Shown here piece by piece: positions 36,801-48,249 of a stretch of 64,000 nt of DNA. The stretch's first letter is position 1; each line of letters starts with the position of its first letter. The translations under genes were made by a program, and so were the position numbers. Source of the stretch: Diphasiastrum complanatum (lineage: Eukaryota; Streptophyta; Lycopodiopsida; Lycopodiales; Lycopodiaceae); NCBI GenBank assembly GCA_029204225.1, contig CM055102.1:26080922-26144921 (forward strand), given 5' to 3'. The notes under the pieces were generated by a model, which was not told where the DNA came from, searched no databases, and saw nothing but the letters and a program-made list of their open reading frames with translations.

Positions 36801-37127
36801 GTATTTTGAGAGGGATTCTAAGAACTACAACTCTTCTATGACACGATATCAAGAAGAGCATTTCAGATGTCCTGTGAAGTGTTATGAAGAGGATGCTATA
36901 ATAACATATAGGCAGCTTCTTCGTCACCTTCCAGCAAAACAGAATCCTAGTGTTGGTCGTCATATTTTTTTGCAAGCTATACGAGGAAATCCTCGAACCA
37001 ATGCATGGTACAATACTAATAATGTGGGAGTGAAAGTTTTAAGCTCTTGGATAAAGAGTATGATGTCTGTACTTGGAGATGGGGGAGGATTCACAAATAA
37101 AAGTCCTTGCTATGCAAGTATTCAGAG
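36801..37127 (+). pseudogene. Crypton/DUF3504-type recombinase, exon 3 (catalytic domain)
   Basis: Encodes YFERDSKN, then FRCPVKCYEEDAIITYRQLL, HLPAK, an aromatic-rich strand with NAWYNTNNVGVKVLSSWIK, and MMSVLGDGGGFTNKSPCYAS. The order CPV...Y...LP....W......G...L...MK...G....N+S is the DUF3504 catalytic signature. At the usual His-x-x-Arg position the sequence has Lys-Ser-Pro-Cys. The Cys (TGC) could come from Arg (CGC) by one C-to-T change, while Lys for His may be family variation or decay. The exon ends at AG followed by GTTAAT, phase 2. Confidence 0.72.
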
Positions 37128-37223
37128 GTTAATAGATGAATAGTTTTGTTGTTTAAATTTTCACGGTAATTGTGTCAAGTTGTTTGCACCTTCTTATTCT
37201 TGTTTTTTGTGTGTTTGTTTTAG

Positions 37224-37500
37224 GATGATTCAAGCAGGTGTACCTACTGCAGTTGGAATGGCTATTACAGGTCATCGTAATGAGAACTCCTATCGAAGAT
37301 ATGATTAATCTATGGAGATTCAGAAAATGGATGCAATGAACATTATTGCTGAACCTTTTAAGGATGGAAAAGACGCAAGTATGAGAATGTGCTCAATGAG
37401 CTTGAAGGTGTTAATGTTCAATGCGAGCTTATTGGGAGTGTTTCTAGATATTGTGGCAATTCATCTGCAGGAAATTCTGCTTCTGTTCAAGTTCCATTAG
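37224..37500 (+). pseudogene. Crypton/DUF3504-type recombinase, exon 4 (His and Tyr region)
   Basis: The acceptor TTTTAG precedes 37224; the join with exon 3 restores SIQRMIQAGVPTAVGM in frame. AITGHRNENSYRRYD follows, matching the family's GH..(x)nY box: the last catalytic His and the nucleophilic Tyr. Directly after it, at 37306, is a TAA where CAA (Gln) would continue RYDQSMEIQ, again a C-to-T change. The same frame continues as SMEIQKMDAMNIIAEPF before losing conservation. Two premature stops and a changed HxxR argue that this copy is inactive unless intact alleles exist. Confidence 0.72.
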
Positions 37501-37509
37501 ATGCCATTA

Positions 37510-38010
37510 TGAGAATGTTACTTAAGTTGTAGATGTAGGAGTTAAACCAAATGATAATGTTTCGAAGTGGCAGGTGGATAGTATTACAAATCAAAAACAA
37601 CATTGTTGTTCTGGAAGACAGTCTGTTGATTGTAATCATGCAGTGGGTGTGCAACAAATTGGTTCAGCTGAAAAGGTGGATGTAGCTTTTGTTTCTAAAG
37701 AGGCATTGGATCCGAATGACCTCGTGAATATTGATGTTGATGAGCTTGTTCGAAAATGGCCAGAGGCTTGAAAAGCTCTTGGCTACTATCATATAGATTC
37801 TTCCGTAACAAATAACGTTGGGCAACAATTTGGATACTTCGATAATTGTACTGTGAATATAACTGTTGGTCCAGAATTTTTAAATGTGTTTTCGAGAAGC
37901 AGCAGAAAACTGATTGAAACATTACCAAAAACTTGTATGTTTTGTAATTCGATCGACTACTTTTGATCAATCTTTTATGAAGTTGTAATCTTGTAATAAA
38001 TTTCCACAAA
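37510..38010 (+). other. C-terminal and 3' region of the recombinase gene
   Basis: A short frame (37574-37771) encodes a His/Cys/Val-containing tail with DPNDLVNIDVDELVRKWPEA that is not part of the recombinase fold. It could be a lineage-specific C-terminal extension. AATAAA near 37994 may be the polyadenylation signal. I do not recognise the tail. Confidence 0.4.
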
Positions 38011-38047
38011 TTCTGTTTTACATGAGTTCTCCCTATAATTGTTGTGG

Positions 38048-38049
<2 letters not shown>

Positions 38050-38106
<57 letters not shown>
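38050..38106. repeat. (CT)n microsatellite
   Basis: Perfect CT array just 3' of the recombinase gene. No LINE sequence is attached. Confidence 0.97.
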
Positions 38107-38109
<3 letters not shown>

Positions 38110-38111
<2 letters not shown>

Positions 38112-38247
38112 AGGCCTCTACCATGCGGTCAAGCAAGAAGGAAGTAGGCAGGTCTTTGTCGTGCGGTCAGGCAGGAAGGAAGTAGGCAGCCCGCGTAGAG
38201 AAGTCAGGAAGGAAGTAGTAGGCAGCCCGCGTAAAGAATTCAGGTGG
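38110..38247. repeat. Tandem repeat, about 40-bp unit, three copies
   Basis: Recurring GTGCGGTCAGGCAGGAAGG and AGTAGGCAGCCCGCGTA words, head to tail, following the CT array. Confidence 0.8.
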
Positions 38248-38337
38248 TAAAAATCAGGGCCCTATATTATTAGGGCCTAAAAATTAGGTGAAAGTCAATT
38301 AAGTGAGTTTTTAAATTGCCGAGTTTTTAAATTGGCC

Positions 38338-38453
38338 ACTGCATAAATAATGCTTCTTGGTTTTCAAGGGGAGTCTCGAACCTGGGACCAAAGAAACTTT
38401 GGATGCCAAGCTAACCAGTTGAGCCAACCCCGTTGGGTACTGTATAAATAATG
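38338..38453 (-). mobile_element. Very short tRNA-derived retroposon (SINE) with 15-bp target duplications
   Basis: An 86-bp insert (38353-38438) lies between ACTGCATAAATAATG and ACTGTATAAATAATG (one mismatch). On the minus strand it starts like a tRNA: A box TGGCTCAACTGG (38426-38415) and B box GTTCGAGAC (38381-38373), about 34 bp apart, matching the RNA polymerase III internal promoter consensus. Between them is a hairpin CCAAAG-TTT-CTTTGG at the anticodon-arm position. The acceptor and T stems do not pair fully, so it is not a functional tRNA. The tail is only about 15 bp (TTGAAAACCAAGAAG) with no poly-A. Confidence 0.75.
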
Positions 38454-38459
38454 AGTGAT

Positions 38460-39341
38460 TATGACCATATACTCGCCTCTCTCTCTCTCTCTCACCTGTC
38501 CCCTCAGCTGCTCTGCTCTCTCTTTATGTCTCTCACCTGTCTTCGCTCTCTCTCACATGTCCTCTCCAGCTGCTGCTGTGCGCACTCTCTCTCTCTCTCT
38601 ATCTCTCACCTGTCCCCTCCACCTATCCCCTCCAGCTGCTCTGCTCGCTTTCTCCCTCAAGAGCATACGTTCTATCACAGCGATTTGTTGCGCCGTCTCC
38701 CTTAAGAGCATACGTTCTCACAACGATTAGGCAACAAGCTGTAGAAAAACACTTGTATGTGCGTTCCTCCACCTCACAGCGATCAGATATCCCTCTCGAT
38801 CAGGAAGGCAGCCACTTACTCTCTCTCAATTACGCTGTTTCTCTCTCTGTCTCTCTCTCTATTCTCGCTTTCACTCTCTCTATTGCAGAACACCGAACAT
38901 CTCTCCCTCTGTCACTCGAGATCGTGTTCTCATAACCTCTCTCTCTCTCTCCGGATCAACCATCCTCCTATTGCTCGTCGCTCGCTCTCTCTCCCGATCC
39001 TGTTGCTGCTCCTCCTCGCTCTCTCTCTCTCTCCCGATCAACCATGGCTGGTTTCTCTCTCTCTAGGTTCTCTCTCTTTCTTTCTCTCTCTCGATCGTTA
39101 GTGTTCTCTCTCTCTGTAGAACTTTCTAGGAGTTGCCCTTGCCCGTTCAACTGTTCTCTCTCTCTCTCTAGAACTTTCTAGGTCACGAACATTTTGGAAG
39201 TTGCCCTTGCCCGTTCAACTGCCAGTCGCCCGTTTAACTGCCCGTCAGATGCTCGTCGATGAAGTTTTAGGGCACACGTGGCATAATAAAGATTTCAGAA
39301 TCAGTTTTTCTCTACAACAGCGTACATTCAACAGCGTACAT

Positions 39342-39375
<34 letters not shown>

Positions 39376-39400
39376 GCTTTTTTTGCGTTTTGGAAGATTA
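38460..39400. repeat. CT-rich leader-like region with duplicated segments
   Basis: Dense CT-rich sequence containing duplicated pieces: AAGAGCATACGTTCT occurs at about 38660 and 38705, and a block with GAACTTTCTAGG and GTTGCCCTTGCCCGTTCAACTG occurs twice (39118-39155 and 39168-39222). It lies directly upstream of the xylosyltransferase fragment and could be its captured 5' UTR or promoter, since plant 5' UTRs are often CT-rich. Confidence 0.5.
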
Positions 39401-39521
39401 GCGAAGCTGTTATTGCTTACAGTCCAAGCCCTGCCAGCACCCATGATCACCCATGATCAGATCAAAAACCAATTAGGTTCAGGATCTTCCGACCTTTGAA
39501 TATTGAGAGTGTGAGCGGATT

Positions 39522-40119
39522 TTGTCCGCAATAATACGTTCTGCGCTGAGATCACTGCCAACTAGCAGTCCAGGGCCAAGTTGCAGTGGATCTGGCGTTT
39601 TAGTTGGCGACAGAAAGAAGAAAATATTGCAGAATTGGCTGCACGTACTTACTGTAGGATTTATTGCGGGGCTGCTTTGTTGGGGCATAATCAGAACTTT
39701 CGAATCAGGTCTGCTTTCAAGGCTTTCTATTGAAGCTGACCACAAGGATTCGTGTACTTCATTGCATCAAAAACTAGCTGGATCGCCAATAGACATTCCA
39801 GGATTATTTTCTGAGACTCCTGACAGTGGTAATGCTTTCTATGAGAAAGCTGGATTTAAATTGCATGTGAACGATTCCTACAGATTGAGGCCTCAGATTT
39901 TCGACTGGGACGATCAGCGTAGAAGATGGCTTTCTAAAAATCCTCACAAAAAGACGACAACAACTCGAAAATCTCCACTGTTTTTAGTCTCGAGTTCTGA
40001 GCCGCGTCCTTGCGAGAATCCAATGGGAGATCACTTTCTCCTCAAAGCCATCAAGAACAAGATGGATTACCTGTCGCCTACATGGCATTGACATATTCTA
40101 CAACATGGCGCAGCTTTGA
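39522..40119 (+). pseudogene. 5' fragment of a xyloglucan 6-xylosyltransferase-like gene (GT34)
   Basis: GT34 enzymes add xylose to the glucan backbone of xyloglucan in the Golgi. The frame begins MSAIIRSALRSLPTS. A type II membrane anchor (WLHVLTVGFIAGLLCWGII, about residues 40-60) is followed by the stem region, with YRLRPQIFDWDDQRRRWL and PRPCENPMGDHFLLKAIKNK. The latter two blocks are diagnostic of GT34 (PKI.DWD.QR..WL and PCENP.GDH.LLK.IKNK.DYCRLHGI). One extra base near 40071 shifts the frame; the other frame then reads CRLHGIDIFYNMAQL and stops at 40117. The catalytic DxD half is absent. It is a truncated pseudogene of about 195 codons out of the usual 450 or so. Confidence 0.9.
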
Positions 40120-40120
40120 T

Positions 40121-40252
40121 CTAGCAATGGTGAGCTTCTGAGTGAAGCCATGCGTTTGGGCAAGTGCCTGAATAAGAGCCATGACGTAATCCGTCTGCTT
40201 GGGCAATAGGTATTGTTGCAGCAACTACGAGTGCAAAAATCAATCTCAGCAT
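40121..40252 (-). pseudogene. 5' fragment of a class III peroxidase
   Basis: Encodes MLRLIFALVVAATIPIAQA, a typical signal peptide, then DGLRHGSYSGTCPNA, the conserved mature N-terminus of plant class III peroxidases (L..gfY..tCPna). After that the sequence loses similarity (family: ..IVR..V) and stops. The distal helix with catalytic Arg and His is absent. It ends tail to tail within a few bases of the xylosyltransferase fragment on the opposite strand. Confidence 0.7.
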
Positions 40253-40259
40253 CCCACGA

Positions 40260-40345
40260 GTCTGAGTCTGTGTGTGTGTGTGTGTGTGTGCGTGTGTGTC
40301 TCTCTCTCTATCTCTCTCTCTCACACACACACACACACGCGCGCG
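40260..40345. repeat. (GT)n-(CT)n-(CA)n microsatellite cluster
   Basis: Consecutive GT, CT and CA runs immediately 5' (minus strand) of the peroxidase fragment. Confidence 0.95.
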
Positions 40346-40349
40346 TAGA

Positions 40350-42530
<2,181 letters not shown>

Positions 42531-42587
42531 TAGTTGATATATAAGCTTTGGTAAGAAATGTGCATGCCACGCATGTGAAAAGTGGTG

Positions 42588-42598
<11 letters not shown>

Positions 42599-42656
<58 letters not shown>
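42599..42656. repeat. (CA)n microsatellite
   Basis: Alternating CG then CA dinucleotides, bordering the left arm of the foldback element. Confidence 0.97.
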
Positions 42657-42657
<1 letters not shown>

Positions 42658-42665
42658 CCCTAATG

Positions 42666-42894
42666 CTAAATTCGCACCATATTTGTACAATCATTCACTG
42701 CCACCCAAACCATCGGCCGCCACTCAAAATTTGGGCTAATTATCACTGACAACTTTCGACCCAAACCATTGGTTATAATTCAAATTGTCGGTCGGCCGCC
42801 CATTAGCCCGTCATCGGCTGCCCATGATCGGCCGGCCGTCCATTGCCCCATCATCGCCCGTGATCGGCAACGACGGGCACTCTTTACTAGTATG

Positions 42895-42949
<55 letters not shown>

Positions 42950-43236
42950 GAGTAAAGAGTGCTCGTCGTTGACGGGTGAGCAATGATGGTTTAGGAGTCG
43001 TTGACAGGTGGCCGATGTATGTGTGCGTATGTATGTGGCCAACCGATGGCACGAGCGGTCGATGGTGTGTGTGTGTGTGTGTGTGTGAGCCAACAATTTG
43101 GGTTACGGCCGATGGTTTGAGTCAAAGGTCAATGGTTTGAATCAAAAGTTGTTAGTGACAATTAGTTGAAATTTTGAGTGGCGGCCGGTAGTTTGGGTGG
43201 ATGGCCAATGATCGTACAAATATGGTGCGGATTTAG
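42666..43236. mobile_element. Long foldback element, about 570 bp, with central (TA)n
   Basis: The left arm (about 42666-42900) and right arm (about 42950-43236) are inverted copies. CTAAATTCGCACCATATTTG at the left end pairs with the segment ending at 43236, GGCCGCCACTCAAAATTT pairs with 43160-43190, and the centre pairs CACTCTTTACT with AGTAAAGAGTG around a (TA)n run. Small indels interrupt the pairing, and a (GT)n run (43063-43087) sits in the right arm. No coding content. It fits a foldback-type or large MITE-like element. Confidence 0.75.
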
Positions 43237-43599
43237 GTGGCCACCGACGATCTGGGTGACGGTCGATGATTTGGATGGTGGTCGCTCTCGCACATCTCGC
43301 ATCTTGAATATTTAACATATCTCACACATCTAGTAGGGGTCAAAATTTAACCATGTTCAACAATAGCACAGTGAATATCTTAATAAAAAGTTGACGGGCG
43401 ATAGGCGATCTATGTTTGCAAATGTATATTAACGGGCGGCTCACAATTCAAAGTGAATATCTTGTTCGTGCATGTGATACGTATGTGTGTTTTGTTGGAA
43501 TTCGATGCTCATCCTCAATAATGAACACCCAGAAAAAGAAGACTCGAGTTTTCAAAAGGTCAAAAAATCCGGTGTCGGATTTTTTTCGACCCAATGTCA

Positions 43600-44825
43600 T
43601 CCTTGTCAAAAAGAGATTTTTCGATCTTCGGAAAATTCGAGACTTTGAAAAAATTCGAGACTCTGGAAAAATTTGAGTCTTTAAAAAATTCAAGTGTTTG
43701 GAAAAATTTGATCCTTTGAAAAAATTCGAGTCTTCGAAAAAATTCGAGTCCTCTAAAAAATAAGAGTCTTTGAAAATTTTGAATCTTTGAAAAAATACGA
43801 GTTTTATTTTACAAAGGGTCGTATTTTACTCTAGGTCAAAAAATATACAAAGGGTCAAAATAAATCCGTCTCAATCCGTTCCAATCTTGGGTCTGAAAAT
43901 CTTTCTTTGAAAAATTTGAGTCTTCGAAAAAAATCGAGTCTTCAGAAACAATCGAGTTTTTGAAAAAATTCGAGTCATTGAAAAATTCCAGTCTTTGAGA
44001 AAATTTGATTATTTGAAAAAATTCAAGTCTTTGAAAAATTCGGTCTTTCAAAAAAATTCGAGTCTTCTTAAAAAATCGAATCTTCTGAAAAAATTTGAGT
44101 TTTCGAAAAAATTTGAGTTTTTGAAAAATTTGAGTCTTTAAATACATTTGATTATTTGAAAAAATTCAATTCTTCAAAAATTCGAGTCTTCGAAAAAAAT
44201 TCGAGTCTTGGAAAAAAAATTCGAGCCTTTAAAAAAATTCGAGTCTTCGGAAAAAATCGATTCTTTGGAGAGAAAAAATTCGAGTCTTTAAAAAATTTGA
44301 GCCTTTAAAAAAATTCTAGTTTTTTACAAAGCGTCGAAAAATATACAAAGGGTCTTATTTTACTCTAGGTCGAAAAATATACAGAGGGTCGGAATAAATC
44401 CACCTCGATCCGATCCAATCTAATGTCGGAAAATCCTTCTTTGAAAAATTCAAGTCTTTGGAAAAATCGAATCTTCAGAAAAAAAATCGAGTCTTTGAAA
44501 AAATTCGTGTGTTCGAAAAAATTCGAGTCTTTGAAAAATTCGAATTTTTGAAAATTTTTTATCATTTAAAAAAATTCGAGTCTTTGAAAAATTCGATCCT
44601 TCAAAAAAATTCGAGTCTTTGAAAAATTTGAGTCTTCTTTAAAATTCGAGTCTTTGGAAAAATTTGAGTCTTTGGAAGAATTCGAGTTTCTGAAAAAATT
44701 CAAGTCTTCGAAAAAATTTGAGTTTTCAAAAAAAATTTGAGTCTTCAAAAAAATTTGAGTTCTCAAAAAAATTCGAGCCTTCGGAAAAATTCCAGCCTTT
44801 GGAAAAATTTGAGTCTTTGGAGATT
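43600..44825. repeat. Minisatellite, 18-bp unit, about 60 copies, with higher-order structure
   Basis: The consensus is close to TTCGAGTCTTTGAAAAAA, in many variants. A distinct 75-100-bp spacer with TATACAAAGGGTC and AATAAATCC occurs twice (about 43835-43915 and 44335-44440), so the array has a higher-order repeat near 500 bp. Because the unit is a multiple of three, the minus strand stays open over long stretches, encoding DSNFF/EDSNFS-type repeats. I see no sign that these are expressed. Confidence 0.93.
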
Positions 44826-45362
44826 ATCAAACTATAGATACATTCGAATAATGGAGTCTTTTTGTTATTTTTTGAGATGTAATATTTGTGAAAATCACCA
44901 AATCCACCATTCCTTCTAGCGCAGAATAAGAACATATTACCCACGCAAACGTTTTGATTTCATATATAAATATGCAGCTTTTGTAGAAAACAAACTTAAC
45001 AACAATCAAGACTGCCCTTTGCTCTCTGATGTATAAGTCAACGATCAAAGCCACAAAACACATTACAATGCCACCAAACCCCACCTATTGGTCAAACAAT
45101 CAGAGACTTTCTAGAGCCAGCGTTATCACGCTCAACAAAGCTGAAGCTATTACTTCAAGCATTGTACTCATTATTGATATTAATTAGAGTTAGCATTTTG
45201 TTGAACTTCAAATATAATCAAAATATATCACATGTGTTACAGAGTCTCAAGCCTCCACTTTATTCCATGTTTGAGTGGCGTATTTGTCACAGTTTATGTT
45301 ACAGTGTGTTAGTGAAAGTCTTGCTCTCTCGTGCTCGAGTTTTCAATTTTTTGAAGTAATAT

Positions 45363-45406
45363 GTTGGTAGAGTAAAGAGTGCCCGCTGATGGTGAGTGTG
45401 TGTGTG

Positions 45407-45463
<57 letters not shown>

Positions 45464-45547
45464 TTTGTTATTTTTTGTGAGAGATAAGTTATAAAAATCA
45501 TGAGAAATATTGTCAAGGTACTCAAGTAAAGAGTGTCCGCCGATGGC

Positions 45548-45602
<55 letters not shown>

Positions 45603-45664
45603 TTTGTATATTTTTTGTGGGAGACAAGTTATAAAATTCATGAAAAATATTGTCAAGGTACTCA
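45363..45664. repeat. Tandem duplication, about 150-bp unit, each with a (GT)n run
   Basis: Both units begin GTAAAGAGTG(C/T)CCGC and GATGG(T/C)GAGTG, continue with (GT)n, and end AATATTGTCAAGGTACTCA. The AGTAAAGAGTG start also occurs at the centre of the foldback element at 42.95 kb, linking the two repeats. Confidence 0.9.
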
Positions 45665-45699
45665 ACTACCAATCTAAAATAAGAACTCCAATGTAAAAC

Positions 45700-47160
45700 A
45701 AAAAAACTTTAGAGCTAGGGTTTTTTAAGATTTCTAGATTAAAAAAATAGTTGACTGAATGATCGATTTATTTGTGTAAAGAAAACTTGAAAATTCAGAT
45801 TTTATCTCGTTATAATTATCATGACCGCCTTGTCCATCATGTGAATTTTGAACTGGTCGGTGTCCCGAAATGGATTAGATGCATGAAAGTTTATCCCATT
45901 ATTCCTACACCAAGGACACTAAGAAGATAGATCGTATCGCTGCCGTACACGGCCTTTCAAGTTCCCGATTTCAAAGGATCGACCTTGCATTGATTGCCCC
46001 TTGCATTGCTTGCAACTTGCCAGTACAGGATAATTAATATGCCAGCAAAGAAGTAAATATGCATTGAACCCACTGATACCATAAAGTTCTATGCCATCAA
46101 CTCCCGTCTCCATCTCTACCAAAAGACTAGACATTAAAGTAATATTATAAAAAAATATCTACAATATCTTACATCAAAGGTCTCAGTCTTAGATGGATAG
46201 TCATAGAATTAGTAACATAATCAAAACCTATTTCCGAAACATGGACTGAACATCACCTTGAACTTGTTATTGCAGAGCATCTTAGAAGAAGTTAAGTGTG
46301 AGATGTCGATGAATATGTCAAAAATCTAACATGCCTTCTGCATATTTTTGACGTAGTCTTTGTGCTTTATAATAAGGATCAAGTAGCAATGGAAAACATG
46401 TACAAAAGCCCCGGTGTCACCCAATCAGATTTCTTGCACTCGTCTGCAAGGCCTTACAGCCAAATCAATGGAGACAAAAAATCTTAAATCTTGGAAACTG
46501 ACCGCTCTGAGTTGTTCGAGCTCATGATAGATATTTTATTATCTGGTTACACTTTGACTGGCAATTACAGGTGATCCACAAAATCGATGAACTCGTTTCT
46601 TAGCATTCATAAAGATCTGCATTTCCTTATTGTTGTTTTGTAACTATTTTCCATTTTTAAAGGGAAGAAGTGCATGTCAACCTCACGATAGGCAGACATT
46701 GTCGCGTGACCTTAATTAGATATTGAGGACACAACATTTATAGTGCATGTATTTGTCTTTTAATAAGGAACATAAGCATAATTGATTGAAGACAGTTCAC
46801 ATAAGCATTAAGAAATATTTGATATGTTACCTTGATTCATAAACCAGTTACATCTAATCTTGTAAGATGCAAGCGAAATAGTCTCTAGAAAATCTTATCT
46901 TCATTGAGAAACTTGTATGCAATCTAAATGTTTTCTTTTGATTTGGACAGATTCTAGCTCTATTTCATTTCTTTGACAGAGCAGACTTAGAGCAACTTCT
47001 GTAAAATAACTAAATTAAGCAATCATCTATGGTTAATGTATCAAATAGAGAGTGTCCAGAACATCAAGAAATAAAGCCAACACACGTTGATTGGAACACT
47101 CTCTTCGCTGCATTATGATAATGCGTCACTAACAGACCCGATATTTCTAACGATCCCCTT
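45700..47160. other. Non-coding DNA, no gene seen
   Basis: Searched for further exons of the carboxypeptidase-like gene on the minus strand (PGCSS and GESYAG motifs) without success. No repeat structure was noted. Confidence 0.5.
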
Positions 47161-47222
47161 TTAGAAGCACAGAGATATTATACGAAAGTGTCTCATTAGC
47201 TTAATTCTTGTCGAATCCTCAC

Positions 47223-47427
47223 CTCCATTGAACCATACAGCCAGGGGTAGCGATGAAAAGTCAGGATGATCTGCCTCAAAAAGCCAGTAAAATAGTGCAC
47301 GGTCGTGCTCTTTATTGACAGTCACCTCTCCTGCATACTGATTAAAGTTGACAGTTGGCTGTCCTGGTAATCCTTGCACCATTATAAGACAGCTAACCAC
47401 GAAGTGCAAGGTTAGCTTCATGTACAA
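47223..47427 (-). pseudogene. Exon 1 of a serine carboxypeptidase-like gene (S10)
   Basis: Encodes [18 protein letters not shown], a plausible signal peptide, then [19 protein letters not shown] and [10 protein letters not shown] with PLAVWFNGG. These are the conserved N-terminal S10 blocks (LPGqp.v.f.qYaGyvtV, ra.FYwf.eA, PlvlWlnGG). The exon ends at GGAG followed by GTGAGG, the usual first-intron position in this family. The next expected block (PGCSS) is not found within about 2 kb downstream, so only the first exon is present. The exon itself is open; it is listed as a pseudogene because the catalytic Ser, Asp and His parts are absent. Confidence 0.78.
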
Positions 47428-47699
47428 TACTAACTCTCATATATAACATTTTCCAAGGGCCCAAGGATAGGCACAGGTCATATTTTGCCACATCAGTCCG
47501 TGTAGATGACAGGCTGGAGTGTTCAATGACTCTTTAGCCAAGCTAATAAGGGGTATGTAACCACACCTTCTGAATGCAAGCTCTTCATTATAGTATAACA
47601 ACAGATCTCATCCTATTTGGTTGTTCAATATCATTATTAACAAATGGAAGAAAAAATCTGATATTATATTGAGGCATCATATCTAAGCCTACACAGAAT

Positions 47700-47960
47700 A
47701 TCCATGACCCACTTGAGCTAGTGGTCGATTGTATGTACAGCTACAAAACACTCGCACAGAATCTGTTGTTGAGTTTAAAGACTTACTGCAAGAGGAAAGC
47801 CAAGAGGATGGAGAAGGAAATATTCTTTGGACTACCCACGAAGAAACTATGTAGATGCCCTAACCAAAGGCTTTTGTGGAAAATGAGCAAGCTTACTTTT
47901 TTGTAAAAAGTAGATCTCTGCAGGAGACATCTTTACAGCTATATGATGTGTGAAAGACAA
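47700..47960 (+). mobile_element. Ty1/copia C-terminal fragment, fossil
   Basis: A short plus-strand stretch with the VDALTKGF-type end of the copia RNase H region. It is broken, with no other copia part adjacent. Confidence 0.5.
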
Positions 47961-48019
47961 AGATTTCTTAGAAAAATCTAGAATTTACATGTGGTTTAAT
48001 GAGCTACATGAACAAAAAA

Positions 48020-48245
48020 GACCACAAGCTCCAGAATTAGCAAGTCATCACCACCAGTGATGGCAAAGCCCTGCTCTTGGAAGGTCTTTGTGGCATCGAT
48101 GAAGTAGGTGTAGTCCCAGAAGCCCTGAGCGTGCGCCTAAGGCTCGGTTCCTTTGGTTGAACATGGCCTCAAATTGATCAACTGTGAAATCTCATCCATG
48201 GTTTTGTTGCAGCGAATCGGTCCCTTATACAGGTCTGATTTTGAT
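48020..48245 (-). pseudogene. Fragment of a chitinase-like (CTL1-type, GH19) gene
   Basis: CTL1-type proteins are GH19-like, catalytically inactive, secreted, and linked to cellulose assembly. The minus strand reads CNKTMDEIS, then (neighbouring frame) VDQFEAMFNQRNRALGA, then AHAQGFWDYTYFIDATKTF and QGFAITGGDD. The order CN.Tisdyf..f..lF.kRN....AHA.GFWDY.sFi.Aa..f...GFgttGG is specific to this group. At least one frame change and a short duplicated or altered join separate the blocks, and the body of the GH19 domain is absent. An AG acceptor-like site precedes the FEAMF block. Confidence 0.75.
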
Positions 48246-48249
48246 GCAA

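Noticed and set aside
36801-37308. Bacterial or phage integrase contamination
   Set aside because: The gene has introns with plant-like AT-rich sequence and GT-AG ends, and matches the eukaryotic DUF3504/Crypton pattern rather than phage integrases.
38353-38438. Functional tRNA gene
   Set aside because: A and B boxes are good, but acceptor and T stems do not pair, and the unit is flanked by target duplications with a short tail, so a retroposed derivative is more likely.
39522-40119. Intact xyloglucan xylosyltransferase gene
   Set aside because: The catalytic half is missing and the frame is shifted near 40071. The following sequence is a different gene on the other strand.
42548-42739. His-Thr and Cys-Val repeat peptides in CA/GT microsatellites
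   Set aside because: Direct translation of dinucleotide repeats; not genes.
43836-44944. Minus-strand repeat-protein genes in the 18-bp minisatellite
   Set aside because: Openness is explained by the unit length. There is no start context, splice signal or known repeat-protein family.
45919-46134. Additional exon of the carboxypeptidase-like gene
   Set aside because: The 71-codon minus-strand frame has no S10 motif (no PGCSS, GESYAG or similar).
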